This document shows, in pieces, positions 53,074 through 61,849 of a stretch of DNA of 64,000 nt. Below the pieces are notes generated by a model. It made no database searches, had not been told where the DNA came from, and saw only the letters and a program-made list of their open reading frames with translations. Position 1 is the stretch's first letter; every line of letters starts with the position of its first letter. Position numbers and translations under genes: made by a program. The stretch spans positions 1 through 64,000 of the forward strand of contig CAKUKU010000005.1 of assembly GCA_934663775.1 (NCBI GenBank), in the 5' to 3' direction. The DNA comes from an uncultured Ellagibacter sp. (GTDB lineage: Bacteria > Actinomycetota > Coriobacteriia > Coriobacteriales > Eggerthellaceae).

Positions 53074-54849
53074 CTAGCGGCGGCGCACCTTGCGAACGAC
53101 TTTTCCTGCGATGTTTGTGATGAAAGACGCTTCGGGGATGCGCAGCTTGTGCGCAAGGCCGAAGGTCACGATGAGGCTCACGATGCCGCCTGCGACGACG
53201 TAGCCGAATGCTTGCAGAAGCGACCCGGAAAGCTCGCCTGCGAAGGTTTCGAGAGCCGCGAGTATGCCCGCGCCCGCGAGCGCGCCGAGGGCGCCTAAGG
53301 CAAGGCCCGCCGCCGAGGCGCCGATGATTTTCTTCACGCCCACGTGCCCCAGGTGCGCCTTCAGGTAGACGAACATCGCCACATCGCCCACCACGTAAAA
53401 CGCGATAGATGCGAGCGCGATTGATTCGATAGTCGCGGGGTTTTGGCTGCCGTTGTAGGTGGTCCATGCCCAAAACGCCGTGAGCGCCACCTGCACGACG
53501 CCCGCGAGGAAGTTCAGCGCCGCGTAGACGCCCATCTTGCGCAAGCTCGAGAACACTTTCTGCAGGTACGAGCTTACGCCGTAGAAGGGCAGGGCGAACG
53601 CGAGCACGACGAGGTAGCTGGAGATGGATAGGATATTCTCCATTGTGAAGGCGCCGACGTGGTAGAGCGTGACGAGTGGGACGGAGAACACGGCAAGGTA
53701 GAGTGCAAAGGGGATGAGCAGGAACATGATCTGCGCCGTGCCGTTCGTGATGGCAGAAACGACGCCCTTCATGTTGCCTTCCGCCTTCATCTCCGAAAGC
53801 TCGGTGAACATGGCCGTGGTGATGGGAATGGCCAGGAAGGAGTACGGCAGGGTGTACCACAAACGGGCATACGCAAGGATGGAGGGGCCGTCGATGGCGA
53901 AGCAGTACGATGCCGCGTTCATGACTGACACGGTCGCGAACGAGATGATCATCACGAGAAACGTCGGTCCGCCGATGGCGAGGGTGTCGCGAAGTGCGGG
54001 GTCGTGAAGGTCGACGCGGGGGCGCAGGCGGATGCCGTTTCGCTTGAGCGCGGGGAGCTGGATGGCCATCTGCACGAAGACGCCGAGGGGGTTGCCAATG
54101 GCGATGACGTAGAGCGCGAGGTCGGGGTTTGCGGGCGCGATTGCGGCGTATGCGAGAAACGTCGCGATGACGATGACGTTGTTCGCAACCGGTGCGATCG
54201 AGGACCACAGATAGTCGCGATTCGCGTTCAGAAGCCCCGACACGATCGAGGACGCCCCGTAGAACACGAGCTGAATCGCGAAATACTGGAAGAAAAAGGT
54301 TGCAAGTGCGCTCGACGACTGGTCGGAGTAGAACGTTTGCGTGTAGATGACCTGGGCGGGAAACACCATGCAGAGTACGGAGAGCGCGCCTAGGAAGAGG
54401 GTTACGAGCGTGAGCAGGTTCGATGCGTACGCGATTCCGGCTTCGGCGCCCGACTTCTTCTTCACCGAGATGTAGACGGGGAGAAACGCCGTGACGAGCA
54501 TGCCGCCCATGACGAGCTCGTAGAGCATATTGGGGAGGTTGTTGGCAACCTGATAAGAGCTCGAGAGAAACGACGATCCGAGTGCGAAGGCCATCGCCCA
54601 CGTGCGCAGAAAGCCGGTGATGCGCGAGAAGAGCACGCATACGCTCATGAGCGCGGCGGAGGCGCCGACGGAGGAAGCCTTGCTTTCCGCTGTCTTGTCG
54701 ACGCCCGCGTGCTTGCCGACGACGGGAATCCGCCCGGTTTCTCCCGCGGCCCACGTGTGGGTCTGCGTTTCGGGTGCCTCGTTTGCATGGCGCGCGGCTG
54801 TGCGCTCGGGGGCGCGCCTATGTTGAGCTCGTGCGAGCTTGTCTGACAT
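53074..54849 (-). CDS. murJ: Lipid II flippase MurJ (MviN family)
   Basis: 591 residues from ATG 54849; an in-frame TTG at 54861 is possible. About 14 membrane segments follow a charged N-terminal tail of roughly 60 residues. MurJ-like features include FALGSSFLSSSYQVANNLPN and the long hydrophobic repeats. It moves lipid II to the outer face of the membrane for peptidoglycan synthesis. It is upstream of the ATP-grasp gene and divergent from nadK. Confidence 0.9.
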   Translation of the reverse strand: MSDKLARAQHRRAPERTAARHANEAPETQTHTWAAGETGRIPVVGKHAGVDKTAESKASSVGASAALMSVCVLFSRITGFLRTWAMAFALGSSFLSSSYQVANNLPNMLYELVMGGMLVTAFLPVYISVKKKSGAEAGIAYASNLLTLVTLFLGALSVLCMVFPAQVIYTQTFYSDQSSSALATFFFQYFAIQLVFYGASSIVSGLLNANRDYLWSSIAPVANNVIVIATFLAYAAIAPANPDLALYVIAIGNPLGVFVQMAIQLPALKRNGIRLRPRVDLHDPALRDTLAIGGPTFLVMIISFATVSVMNAASYCFAIDGPSILAYARLWYTLPYSFLAIPITTAMFTELSEMKAEGNMKGVVSAITNGTAQIMFLLIPFALYLAVFSVPLVTLYHVGAFTMENILSISSYLVVLAFALPFYGVSSYLQKVFSSLRKMGVYAALNFLAGVVQVALTAFWAWTTYNGSQNPATIESIALASIAFYVVGDVAMFVYLKAHLGHVGVKKIIGASAAGLALGALGALAGAGILAALETFAGELSGSLLQAFGYVVAGGIVSLIVTFGLAHKLRIPEASFITNIAGKVVRKVRRR

Positions 54850-54872
54850 GCAAACGACCAATTCTCTTCGGA

Positions 54873-54878
54873 TATAAT
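54873..54878 (+). promoter_or_regulatory. -10 element for nadK
   Basis: TATAAT 35 bp before the nadK ATG; the -35 is poor. Confidence 0.5.
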
Positions 54879-54913
54879 CAACTCATCTTAGCAAACACAA
54901 CGAAAGCCCTCTC

Positions 54914-55870
54914 ATGAACCTGCTCATCGTACGCAATAACTCCAATTCGCAAGCGATCGACGCCTCGCTGCTTTTGGCCACCTACCTGGGGACACAGGGA
55001 ATCGGCTATGCGCTTTTCGACTCTTCGGACCTCGAGGGACTCATCCCTAACCCTGCGGTGGAGGCGGCGCTCGCGCGCGGGGTCGACATCGCGGTGGTCT
55101 TAGGCGGCGATGGCACCATCCTGCGCACGGCGCGCGCAATCGGCGCGTCGGGTGTTCCGATTCTGGGTATCAATTTCGGGAGGCTGGGCTTTTTGGCGAA
55201 TGAGAGCGATGACGGCGTCGTTGCCATCGTCGCTGCGGCGCTCGCGGGGGAGACGACGAGCGAGCGGCGCAGCAACCTGCGCATCGACGTGGTGTGCGAG
55301 GGGGAGCGCGACCCCTGGGAATCGGGCGACGGCGAGAGCGTTCCGGTCGCTTCGGTCGAGCGGGTGGAAAGCTGGTTCGACGAGCCGTGCGGTGCGATGC
55401 CCGCAGAAGACGGCGCGCGCACGCATACGTTTTTCGCTTTAAACGAGGCGGCGGTGACACGCGGCGCGAACGGGCGCATCGTCGACTTCTCGCTTTCCAT
55501 CTCCGATACAAACATTGCGGACATGCGCGGCGATGGGCTTGTGGTTGCGACGGCGACGGGGTCGACCGCCTATGCGCTTTCCGCCGGTGGCCCGCTCGTG
55601 GCGCCCGGGTTCGACGGGCTTGTCGTGGTGCCCATCGCGCCGCATACGCTTCATGCCCGCGCGATGCTCACCTCGGAAAACGACGTGGTGGAAATGGACT
55701 TGTCGCAGAACGCGGCGGGTCGCGAGGCGACGCTGTTCGTCGATGGCGACATCGCCGAGCTCCCCTCGCCTCTCAAGCGCATGTACGTGCGCCGCGGTGC
55801 CGAGCCGACGACGCTTCTTCGCTACAAGGGCGAGAACTTCTACGAGTACGCCTCGAAGGTGTTCTTCTAA
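54914..55870 (+). CDS. nadK: NAD kinase
   Basis: 318 residues from ATG 54914. It phosphorylates NAD to NADP. GGDGTIL at 64-70 is the catalytic motif, with FALNEAAVTRG (NE/D motif) and GDGLVVATATGSTAY later. About 25 extra residues around position 130-165 lengthen it relative to typical bacterial forms. It is convergent with the panBCD operon, separated by a GGGCATCC hairpin at 55881-55909 that lacks a T tract. Confidence 0.95.
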   Translation: MNLLIVRNNSNSQAIDASLLLATYLGTQGIGYALFDSSDLEGLIPNPAVEAALARGVDIAVVLGGDGTILRTARAIGASGVPILGINFGRLGFLANESDDGVVAIVAAALAGETTSERRSNLRIDVVCEGERDPWESGDGESVPVASVERVESWFDEPCGAMPAEDGARTHTFFALNEAAVTRGANGRIVDFSLSISDTNIADMRGDGLVVATATGSTAYALSAGGPLVAPGFDGLVVVPIAPHTLHARAMLTSENDVVEMDLSQNAAGREATLFVDGDIAELPSPLKRMYVRRGAEPTTLLRYKGENFYEYASKVFF

Positions 55871-55944
55871 GATGCAGGTGGGGCATCCGCCTGAGTGGGG
55901 AGGATGCCCTTGTTCGCGCTTGGGGAAGCGGGTTTTCGGCGGCG

Positions 55945-56331
55945 CTACCGCTCGAGCTCGCCGTGGCGCTCGTAGCGCGTTACGCGTTCGGGCTGGTTGT
56001 TCTCGCCAACGAGCACGACCCGTGGCGGGTTCGCGTCCGCTTCCTGCTCGGTCATCATCGCGTAGCACATGATGATGACCTTGTCGCCGACCTGGGCGCA
56101 ACGCGCCGCCGCGCCGTTCAAGCAGACGGTGCCGCTTCCGCGCTCACCTGCGATGACGTAGGTCTCGAAGCGCGCGCCGTTGTTCACGTCGACGATTGCG
56201 ACCTTCTCGTACTCGCGGATGTCGGCGGCATCCATGAGCGCTTCGTCGACGGTGATCGAGCCGACGTAGTTAAGCTCGGCCTGCGTGACCGTCGCGCGGT
56301 GGATCTTGCCTTTCAACATATGCAAAAGCAT
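55945..56331 (-). CDS. panD: Aspartate 1-decarboxylase precursor
   Basis: 128 residues. It makes beta-alanine for pantothenate. The self-cleavage site G24-S25 (YVGSITVD), which yields the pyruvoyl cofactor, is at the same position as in E. coli. Last gene of panB-panC-panD. Confidence 0.96.
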   Translation of the reverse strand: MLLHMLKGKIHRATVTQAELNYVGSITVDEALMDAADIREYEKVAIVDVNNGARFETYVIAGERGSGTVCLNGAAARCAQVGDKVIIMCYAMMTEQEADANPPRVVLVGENNQPERVTRYERHGELER

Positions 56332-56355
56332 GGGAATCTATCGTTTCCTTCCCGA

Positions 56356-57201
56356 TTACAGCGAAAAGATGAAGTTGTCGATGAGCCGCGTTTTCCCAAT
56401 GTAGACCGCCATCGCCACGAGCACCGATGATGTGGCTTCCTGAACAGGCACGATGCCGTCCCAAGAAACCATCTCGACGTAGTCGATCCGCGCGAGCGGT
56501 TCCGTCTCGATGATTGCGCGCATGGCGTTGCAAACCTCGCTTGCGCGGTGCTCGCCCGCCTCCATGAGGCGCTGCCCCTCGCGCACTGCGCGAGAGAGCA
56601 CGAGCGCGGCTTCTCGCTCGTCGGCTGAAAGGTAGGAGTTGCGTGAGCTTTTCGCGAGGCCGTCGGGTTCGCGAACGATCGGGCAGCCGACGACCTCGAC
56701 GTTCATGTTCAGGTCGCGAACCATTCGGCGCACGACGGCGAGCTGCTGTGCGTCCTTCTGCCCGAAGTAGGCGCGGTCGGCCTGCGAGATGTTCATGAGC
56801 TTGGAGACCACGGTGCACACGCCGCGGAAATGCGTCGGGCGCGTCTTGCCGCAGAGCTCCGAGGTGATTCCCTCAACGTTCACGAACGTGCAGGCGTCGG
56901 GCGCGTAGAGCTCGGAGGGCTCAGGGTGAAACACCAGGTCGGCGCTGGCCCCCTCGATGAGTTTGACGTCGGCGTCGAAGTCGCGCGGGTAGGTGGCCAG
57001 ATCCTCGTTCGGGGCGAACTGGATGGGGTTCAAAAACACGCTTACCATCACGCGGTCGCACTCGGCGACGGCGCGTTTGATGAGGCTTTCGTGCCCCTCG
57101 TGGAGATATCCCATCGTGGGGACGAGGCCGACGGTGAGCCCTTCGGCCTTCCATTCGCGGATAACGTGTTTCGCCTGTTCGACGGTTGTTGCGATATTCA
57201 T
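56356..57201 (-). CDS. panC: Pantoate--beta-alanine ligase
   Basis: 281 residues with the nucleotidyl-transferase HxGH motif at H34/H37 (PTMGYLHEGHESL) and the second motif near GKTRPTHFRGVCTVV. It joins pantoate and beta-alanine using ATP. It lies between panB and panD. Confidence 0.96.
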   Translation of the reverse strand: MNIATTVEQAKHVIREWKAEGLTVGLVPTMGYLHEGHESLIKRAVAECDRVMVSVFLNPIQFAPNEDLATYPRDFDADVKLIEGASADLVFHPEPSELYAPDACTFVNVEGITSELCGKTRPTHFRGVCTVVSKLMNISQADRAYFGQKDAQQLAVVRRMVRDLNMNVEVVGCPIVREPDGLAKSSRNSYLSADEREAALVLSRAVREGQRLMEAGEHRASEVCNAMRAIIETEPLARIDYVEMVSWDGIVPVQEATSSVLVAMAVYIGKTRLIDNFIFSL

Positions 57202-57228
57202 AAGGATGCTTTCTTTCTAGGTGTAGGG

Positions 57229-58065
57229 TTAGTAAAGCTTCGCCACGGCGTCGTCGCCTGAGTGGAACGCCTCGTCATCTGAGGGGAAAGTGCCCGCGCG
57301 TGTGGCGTCGATGTAGTCGGCGAACCCCTTGCGCATCGCCTCGCCCACGTTTGCGAAGCGGCGCGCGAACTTCGGCGTGAAGTCGGAGAACATGCCGAGC
57401 ATGTCCTGGTAGACGAGGATCTGCCCGTCGCAGCCGGCGCCTGCACCGATGCCGATGGTGGGGACGCCGATGCGCTCGGTGACGAGCGCGGCCAATGCGG
57501 CGGGCACGCATTCGAGCACGATGGCGAAGGCGCCCGCCTCTTCGAGCGCGAGGGCGTCGTTCAAAAGCTTGCGGGCCGATTCCTCGGTTTTCCCCTGCAC
57601 CTTGAACCCGCCGAAGGCGTTCACGGATTGCGGGGTCAAGCCCAGATGCCCCATGACGGGGATTCCCGCGGCGACGATCGCGCGCACTTGCGGGCATACC
57701 TCGCGCCCGCCTTCGAGCTTCACGGCCATTGCGCGTCCTTCCTTCAGGAGGCGCCCGGCGTTGCGCACGGCTTCTTCCACGCTCACCTCGTAGGAGAGAA
57801 ACGGCATGTCGCATACGACGAGCGCATGCGCCGCCCCGCGTGCCACCGCCGCCGAGTGATGGATCATGTCTTCCATGGTGACCGAGATGGTATCTTCGTA
57901 CCCTAAGATGACGTTCCCTAAGGAATCGCCGATGAGGATGCCGTCGACGCCCGCTTCGTCTTGAAGTTTCGCGGTCGAATAGTCGTAGGCGGTGAGCATC
58001 GCAAGCTTTCTGCCCTCGGCTTTCGCGCGTTGGAACGTGGCGACGGTCTGCTTGGAAACAGGCAT
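57229..58065 (-). CDS. panB: 3-methyl-2-oxobutanoate hydroxymethyltransferase
   Basis: 278 residues from ATG 58065 with GAAAGGGAC upstream. First step of pantoate synthesis, adding a hydroxymethyl group from methylene-[22 protein letters not shown] and [17 protein letters not shown] hold the metal ligands; [15 protein letters not shown] is conserved. It opens panB-panC-panD. A minus-strand TATACT at about 58147-58152 may be its -10. Confidence 0.96.
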   Translation of the reverse strand: MPVSKQTVATFQRAKAEGRKLAMLTAYDYSTAKLQDEAGVDGILIGDSLGNVILGYEDTISVTMEDMIHHSAAVARGAAHALVVCDMPFLSYEVSVEEAVRNAGRLLKEGRAMAVKLEGGREVCPQVRAIVAAGIPVMGHLGLTPQSVNAFGGFKVQGKTEESARKLLNDALALEEAGAFAIVLECVPAALAALVTERIGVPTIGIGAGAGCDGQILVYQDMLGMFSDFTPKFARRFANVGEAMRKGFADYIDATRAGTFPSDDEAFHSGDDAVAKLY

Positions 58066-58189
58066 GGCTGTCCCTTTCGTTGTGTGCTTCGAGGCTGGAC
58101 GCCTGGCCGTGTGCCGGGTCACCCGCACTCCTTATGCAGCTGGACAGTATAGGCCGCGAAGCTGCACAAGGGGAGGGAAAACAAGAAAT

Positions 58190-58218
58190 CGCCCGCAAAA
58201 CACGTGATTTTGCGGGCG
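58190..58218. other. Perfect 11-bp hairpin upstream of panB
   Basis: CGCCCGCAAAA pairs with TTTTGCGGGCG across a seven-base loop. It could act as a terminator in either direction (A/T at the loop side rather than after the stem makes this uncertain). Confidence 0.4.
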
Positions 58219-58356
58219 GGACCGCACGCGGAGGCCGTGCCTCGGGCTCGGTGCGAAGAGGCGCGAGAGCGCGGTCCTAAAGCGCGCATCGGGCTCGGCG
58301 CGGAGGCCGCGCGCTACCCTCGCCTGCGGCTTTCTTTCGCGAGAACCCGTCCTCGC

Positions 58357-58525
58357 GGACAAAAACCGTCGATATGCGAGGAGTTTCCAGAAGTTAACTC
58401 ATTCTTGAAAAATCCGACCAGGGCAAACGTCGGCAGAGGCGTGGGCGGGCGGTCGTTTCCTGGCTCGAGGGCTCACAAATCGTCGGTTTTTGTCCACCGC
58501 GCCCCGTTTTTCGAGAAGAAGGGCG
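58357..58525. repeat. Dispersed inverted-repeat element, copy B
   Basis: Arms at 58357-58380 and 58472-58495 (GGACAAAAACCG core; three mismatches), then the tail CGCCCCGTTTTTCGAGAAGAAGG. It shares arms and tail with copy A (16554-16715) and right arm and tail with copy C. Confidence 0.7.
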
Positions 58526-59166
58526 CGGCGGCGTAGCGCTAGCTGCGGCGGTTCCAGCGGAGCTCCCGGTGGCGGCAGCTGGGCGAGGGTCCTGGTCCCG
58601 GCGACGGGGACACTAGCGGCGGCGGTAGCGGCGTCATCGCTGACATCCTCCGATTCGCGGCGCGTAAAGGGCCCTCGCCTAAGCCCTTCCCCTGCCTCGC
58701 CGAAACTTTTTGCCCGATGGGAGTGCGCAGGTTTTGCCGCCGCCTGCCCGACCATCGCCCGAGCGCGGCCGGGCGCCTCTCCATAGCGCCAGGTCAGGCG
58801 AGTGCGGTTTTTCCTGATTTTCCCGTCTTCCGCCGCCTGCCGCGAAAACCTGCGCACATCGGGCAAAAAGTTTGCCCGGGGCGCACCGCAGGCGCTTTCG
58901 AGCCGGGTCGATGGTGCCAGGTTGATTCGCAAGTTCATCCGAGCAGTTGCGATTCTGCGGCAGCCTGCGATTGTTTGCGATATGAGACGCATACGTTGCA
59001 AACGAATGGATCTCTCGGGAAGAGGCGAGTTTCTCGGGCGGCTTGCTCTTGTTCGATATGGGGAAGATGCTTGCCAATTCATGTAATCGAGGGAGACATT
59101 GCCGAGCGAAATAGTAGAATGATGGGAATTGAATTAAGACAATTCTATTGACGATGGGGAGGAAGC
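58526..59166. other. Non-coding stretch with a second inverted-repeat element
   Basis: No open frame here looks like a protein. AAACTTTTTGCCCGATG at 58702-58718, continuing to GTGCGCAGGTTTT at 58735, is inverted at 58845-58873; apart from a 4-bp insertion the 29-bp arms match. CGCCGCCTGCC occurs twice between them. The rest is unassigned. Confidence 0.5.
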
Positions 59167-60072
59167 ATGTTCAGCGAACTTGTTGTTTGCTATCTATTCC
59201 TCGGTGGCGCCGGCGCTGGTGCTTGCCTCGTCTTGTCGATCTTGGGCATCCTCGTGCCCCGAGATCGGCTCTCAAAGGGTTCTGGGCGTAGCATTTTCGT
59301 GTCATGGGAGTACAGGAAGCTATTCGGATTTGGCTTTGCGTTTGCCCTTGTCGCCCTTGCTGCCGGTGTCCTTTTCCTTTTCGCCGACCTTGGAAGGGCG
59401 GATAGGGTTTTACTGCTATTTGCAAGTCCAAAGGCGGTTCACATCACCATCGGCGCATATGCGCTCATCTTCTGCATGCTCGGCGCAACTCTGCAAGCGT
59501 TGATATGGACGCAAATGATTCAAAGATGCGGGGGCCTCATCCTGCGTTTGCTCTGCGTTTTGACTGCGGTGCTCGCGCTTGTCGTTATGGCCTACACGGG
59601 TTTGCTGCTTCAGAGCCTTCGCTCCGTTCCTCTATGGCATAACATATGGCTTCCCGTGCTCTTCGTTTTGTCGTCGCTCTCGTGCGGGATGGGACTTGTG
59701 ATGGGGGCGTCGCTCTTTGCGGGGCTCGGGAGCGTGTTCGGTTCCGTGTTGCGGCGAGTTGTGTTTTTCGATGGGCTCGTTATTGCTCTAGAGGCCCTGT
59801 CCGCCGTTGCGTTTTTGCTGACGACCTTCTCTTCCGCAAGCGAAACGGCCGTTTTGTCGGGTAAGGAGCTGGTGCTCGGGTCGAGCGCGGGCCTTTTCTG
59901 GGCGGGCTTCGTGCTGCTTGGGCTCGTTGCCCCGTTTGCTCTCGACTATCAGCTGTGCTCACGGCAGTCTATTCGCCCCCTGTTGGGGGTGACGTCGGCC
60001 GCTTGTGTGCTTGCGGGTGGATTCGTCATGCGCTACTGCCTAGTTCAGGCTGGCGTTCATCCAGGAATATAA
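59167..60072 (+). CDS. NrfD/DmsC-type membrane anchor protein
   Basis: 301 residues from ATG 59167 with GGGGAGGAAG upstream. About eight membrane segments; the N-terminal YLFLGGAGAGACLVLSI is typical of NrfD/PsrC subunits, which exchange electrons between menaquinone and a molybdenum- or Fe-S-containing partner. Unusually, no iron-sulphur subunit gene lies beside it. The nearest candidate partner is the molybdopterin oxidoreductase 1.8 kb downstream on the same strand. Confidence 0.8.
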   Translation: MFSELVVCYLFLGGAGAGACLVLSILGILVPRDRLSKGSGRSIFVSWEYRKLFGFGFAFALVALAAGVLFLFADLGRADRVLLLFASPKAVHITIGAYALIFCMLGATLQALIWTQMIQRCGGLILRLLCVLTAVLALVVMAYTGLLLQSLRSVPLWHNIWLPVLFVLSSLSCGMGLVMGASLFAGLGSVFGSVLRRVVFFDGLVIALEALSAVAFLLTTFSSASETAVLSGKELVLGSSAGLFWAGFVLLGLVAPFALDYQLCSRQSIRPLLGVTSAACVLAGGFVMRYCLVQAGVHPGI

Positions 60073-60133
60073 GCGCGATGAAGAGAAACAAAGCAGACGT
60101 TTCGAGTGGAAGCGAGAGGATGGGTAGAAGACG

Positions 60134-60610
60134 ATGAGCTTTCCCTTTGAGCCGGACAAGACGAGCGATGTTCCCCTATGGGTGCAACTGCGCCAGCGCC
60201 TCGTGTACCTTATCAGTACGGGGTACTTCAAACCGGGTGATCAGCTTCCAACCGTTCGTGCGCTTGCGGCCGATATCTCCATCAATTACAACACCGTGAA
60301 CAAAGCGTATCTCAGCTTGGCATCCGACGACTACATCGAGTCGACTCGTGGACGTGGCGCATTCGTTCGGGACCTTAACGCTGAGGCGGATAGCGAATAC
60401 GCGCAAGAGCTGAACGAGGTCATGGACGACTGCATCGTCGCCTGTCGAAACATGGGCCTGTCCCTCGATGACGTGCAGGCGGGCATCACTCGCCGTATTC
60501 AGCGGATGAAGATGGCTGAGCTTGGCGCCGACGATAAGAATCAGCGTGGTGCCGCGCGCATCGTTGAAGTCGATATATCAGGTTCGGATAAGAAAGCTGC
60601 AGAGCGGTAG
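60134..60610 (+). CDS. GntR-family regulator, YtrA type
   Basis: 158 residues. N-terminal winged helix (VPLWVQLRQRLVYLISTGYF; TVRALAADISINYNTVNKAY; GRGAFV) and a short helical C-terminal part of about 80 residues without a sugar-binding domain, the YtrA layout. These usually control membrane or transport genes nearby. Candidate target: the palindrome in the molybdoenzyme promoter at 61700-61732. Confidence 0.85.
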   Translation: MSFPFEPDKTSDVPLWVQLRQRLVYLISTGYFKPGDQLPTVRALAADISINYNTVNKAYLSLASDDYIESTRGRGAFVRDLNAEADSEYAQELNEVMDDCIVACRNMGLSLDDVQAGITRRIQRMKMAELGADDKNQRGAARIVEVDISGSDKKAAER

Positions 60611-60630
60611 AGAAGTCCAGGGAGCGACGC

Positions 60631-61614
60631 GTGAAGACAAGTGAAGCAAAGAACGCTCGTGTAGGAGAAGTAAGTGCTCGTGCGTCTCGCAAAAAGCGGA
60701 TGCCGGAGGTCGTTCCGGACGCAAGCACCGAGGTGGTGGGGGAGCGTGCGTCCGGCTCCGGGGTCCTTGTGTTCTCGGTAGCGGTGTTCGTGGTGAGCCT
60801 CTGCTTCGTGATGGGGCTCTCGTTGCTGTTCTTCGGGGAAGTGGGGATTGTGGCCATCGCCTGCTCTTTTGCAGTGGCGGTACTTGCTACGATGTCGGCC
60901 CACATCGCTCAGCAATGGGAGCGCGTGGTGGTTCTCCGATTGGGAAAATTCAATCGTATCTCGGGCCCGGGTCTGTACTGGACCCTTCCCATCATCGAGC
61001 AGAACGCCATGCGGGTGGACACGAGAATCAGGTCGACGACTTTCGGGGCGGAGGAGACGCTCACCTCCGATCTTGTCCCCATCAACGTGAACGCTGTCTT
61101 GTTCTGGATGGTGTGGGACGCGAAGGCTGCTTGCACGGAGGTGGGCGACTTCTCCCGTGCAGTCGAACTTGCCGCGCAAACGGCGCTACGCGATGCGATT
61201 GGACGGGCGGGCGCGGCCGAGGTGGCCATTCGTCGCGAGCAGCTTGACCGGGAGCTTAAGAACACCCTCGAAGAGAAGGTGGCGCTTTGGGGTATCACGA
61301 TCCTCTCTGTGGAAGTTCGCGATATTCTTCTCCCCGAAGAGCTGCAGGACGTAATGTCGCTTGAAGCGCAGGCTGAGCAACGCAAGAAAGCGCGCATCAT
61401 CTTGATGGAGGCAGAGCAGGACATAAGCGATATGCTCGACGACATAAGCAAAGCGTACGACTCAAACGATTCGGCCCTTCGCTTGCGCGCGATGCACCTG
61501 CTCTACGAGAGCGTGCGGGAGACGGGCGGAACCGTGGTCGTTCCCAGTTCCTTTAGCGAAGGGTTCAGCGATGTGATTCCCGACGCGATGAAGGGCGCTC
61601 TTGGCCGTAAATAA
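60631..61614 (+). CDS. SPFH/band 7 (slipin-like) membrane protein
   Basis: 327 residues from GTG 60631 with GGGAG upstream. Two membrane segments at about 45-66 and 70-92 precede an SPFH domain (ERVVVLRLGKFNRISGPGLY; then VDTRIRSTTF) and a coiled-coil tail. Slipins form oligomeric scaffolds in the membrane. It follows the GntR gene by 20 bp and is probably co-transcribed with it. The role in this locus is unknown. Confidence 0.88.
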   Translation: MKTSEAKNARVGEVSARASRKKRMPEVVPDASTEVVGERASGSGVLVFSVAVFVVSLCFVMGLSLLFFGEVGIVAIACSFAVAVLATMSAHIAQQWERVVVLRLGKFNRISGPGLYWTLPIIEQNAMRVDTRIRSTTFGAEETLTSDLVPINVNAVLFWMVWDAKAACTEVGDFSRAVELAAQTALRDAIGRAGAAEVAIRREQLDRELKNTLEEKVALWGITILSVEVRDILLPEELQDVMSLEAQAEQRKKARIILMEAEQDISDMLDDISKAYDSNDSALRLRAMHLLYESVRETGGTVVVPSSFSEGFSDVIPDAMKGALGRK

Positions 61615-61691
61615 GCTGCTTTCGAAATAGTTCCTCTCGGCCTCGCCATTGCTCAAGTAAAAATCATATGACAAAAAATCATAGGATTATC

Positions 61692-61732
61692 TTGTTTGAC
61701 CTATGACAATCTGCTATCTTGATTGTCATAGG
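61692..61732 (+). promoter_or_regulatory. Promoter with overlapping perfect palindrome before the molybdoenzyme gene
   Basis: TTGTTT at 61692-61697, 17-bp spacer, TATCTT at 61715-61720. CCTATGACAATC at 61700-61711 and its exact complement at 61721-61732 flank the -10, so a dimeric regulator bound here would occlude polymerase. Related half-sites (ATCATATGACA, ATCATAGGA) lie just upstream at about 61665-61687. The transcript leader would be about 120 nt. Confidence 0.7.
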
Positions 61733-61849
61733 ATTTGGCCAATTCCACGTAATGTCAGACGGATGGTTTCGCCGTTGCCGCACTGGGGGAAACGAAGTTG
61801 GGGCTCGCGGGCGTTGTCGGCGAATCGTTCTGGTCAAAGAGGAGAGGAA

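Noticed and set aside
58539..59151. Several open frames in the 58.5-59.15 kb gap
   Set aside because: All are Arg/Pro-rich, lack ribosome binding sites and overlap inverted repeats; none looks like a protein.
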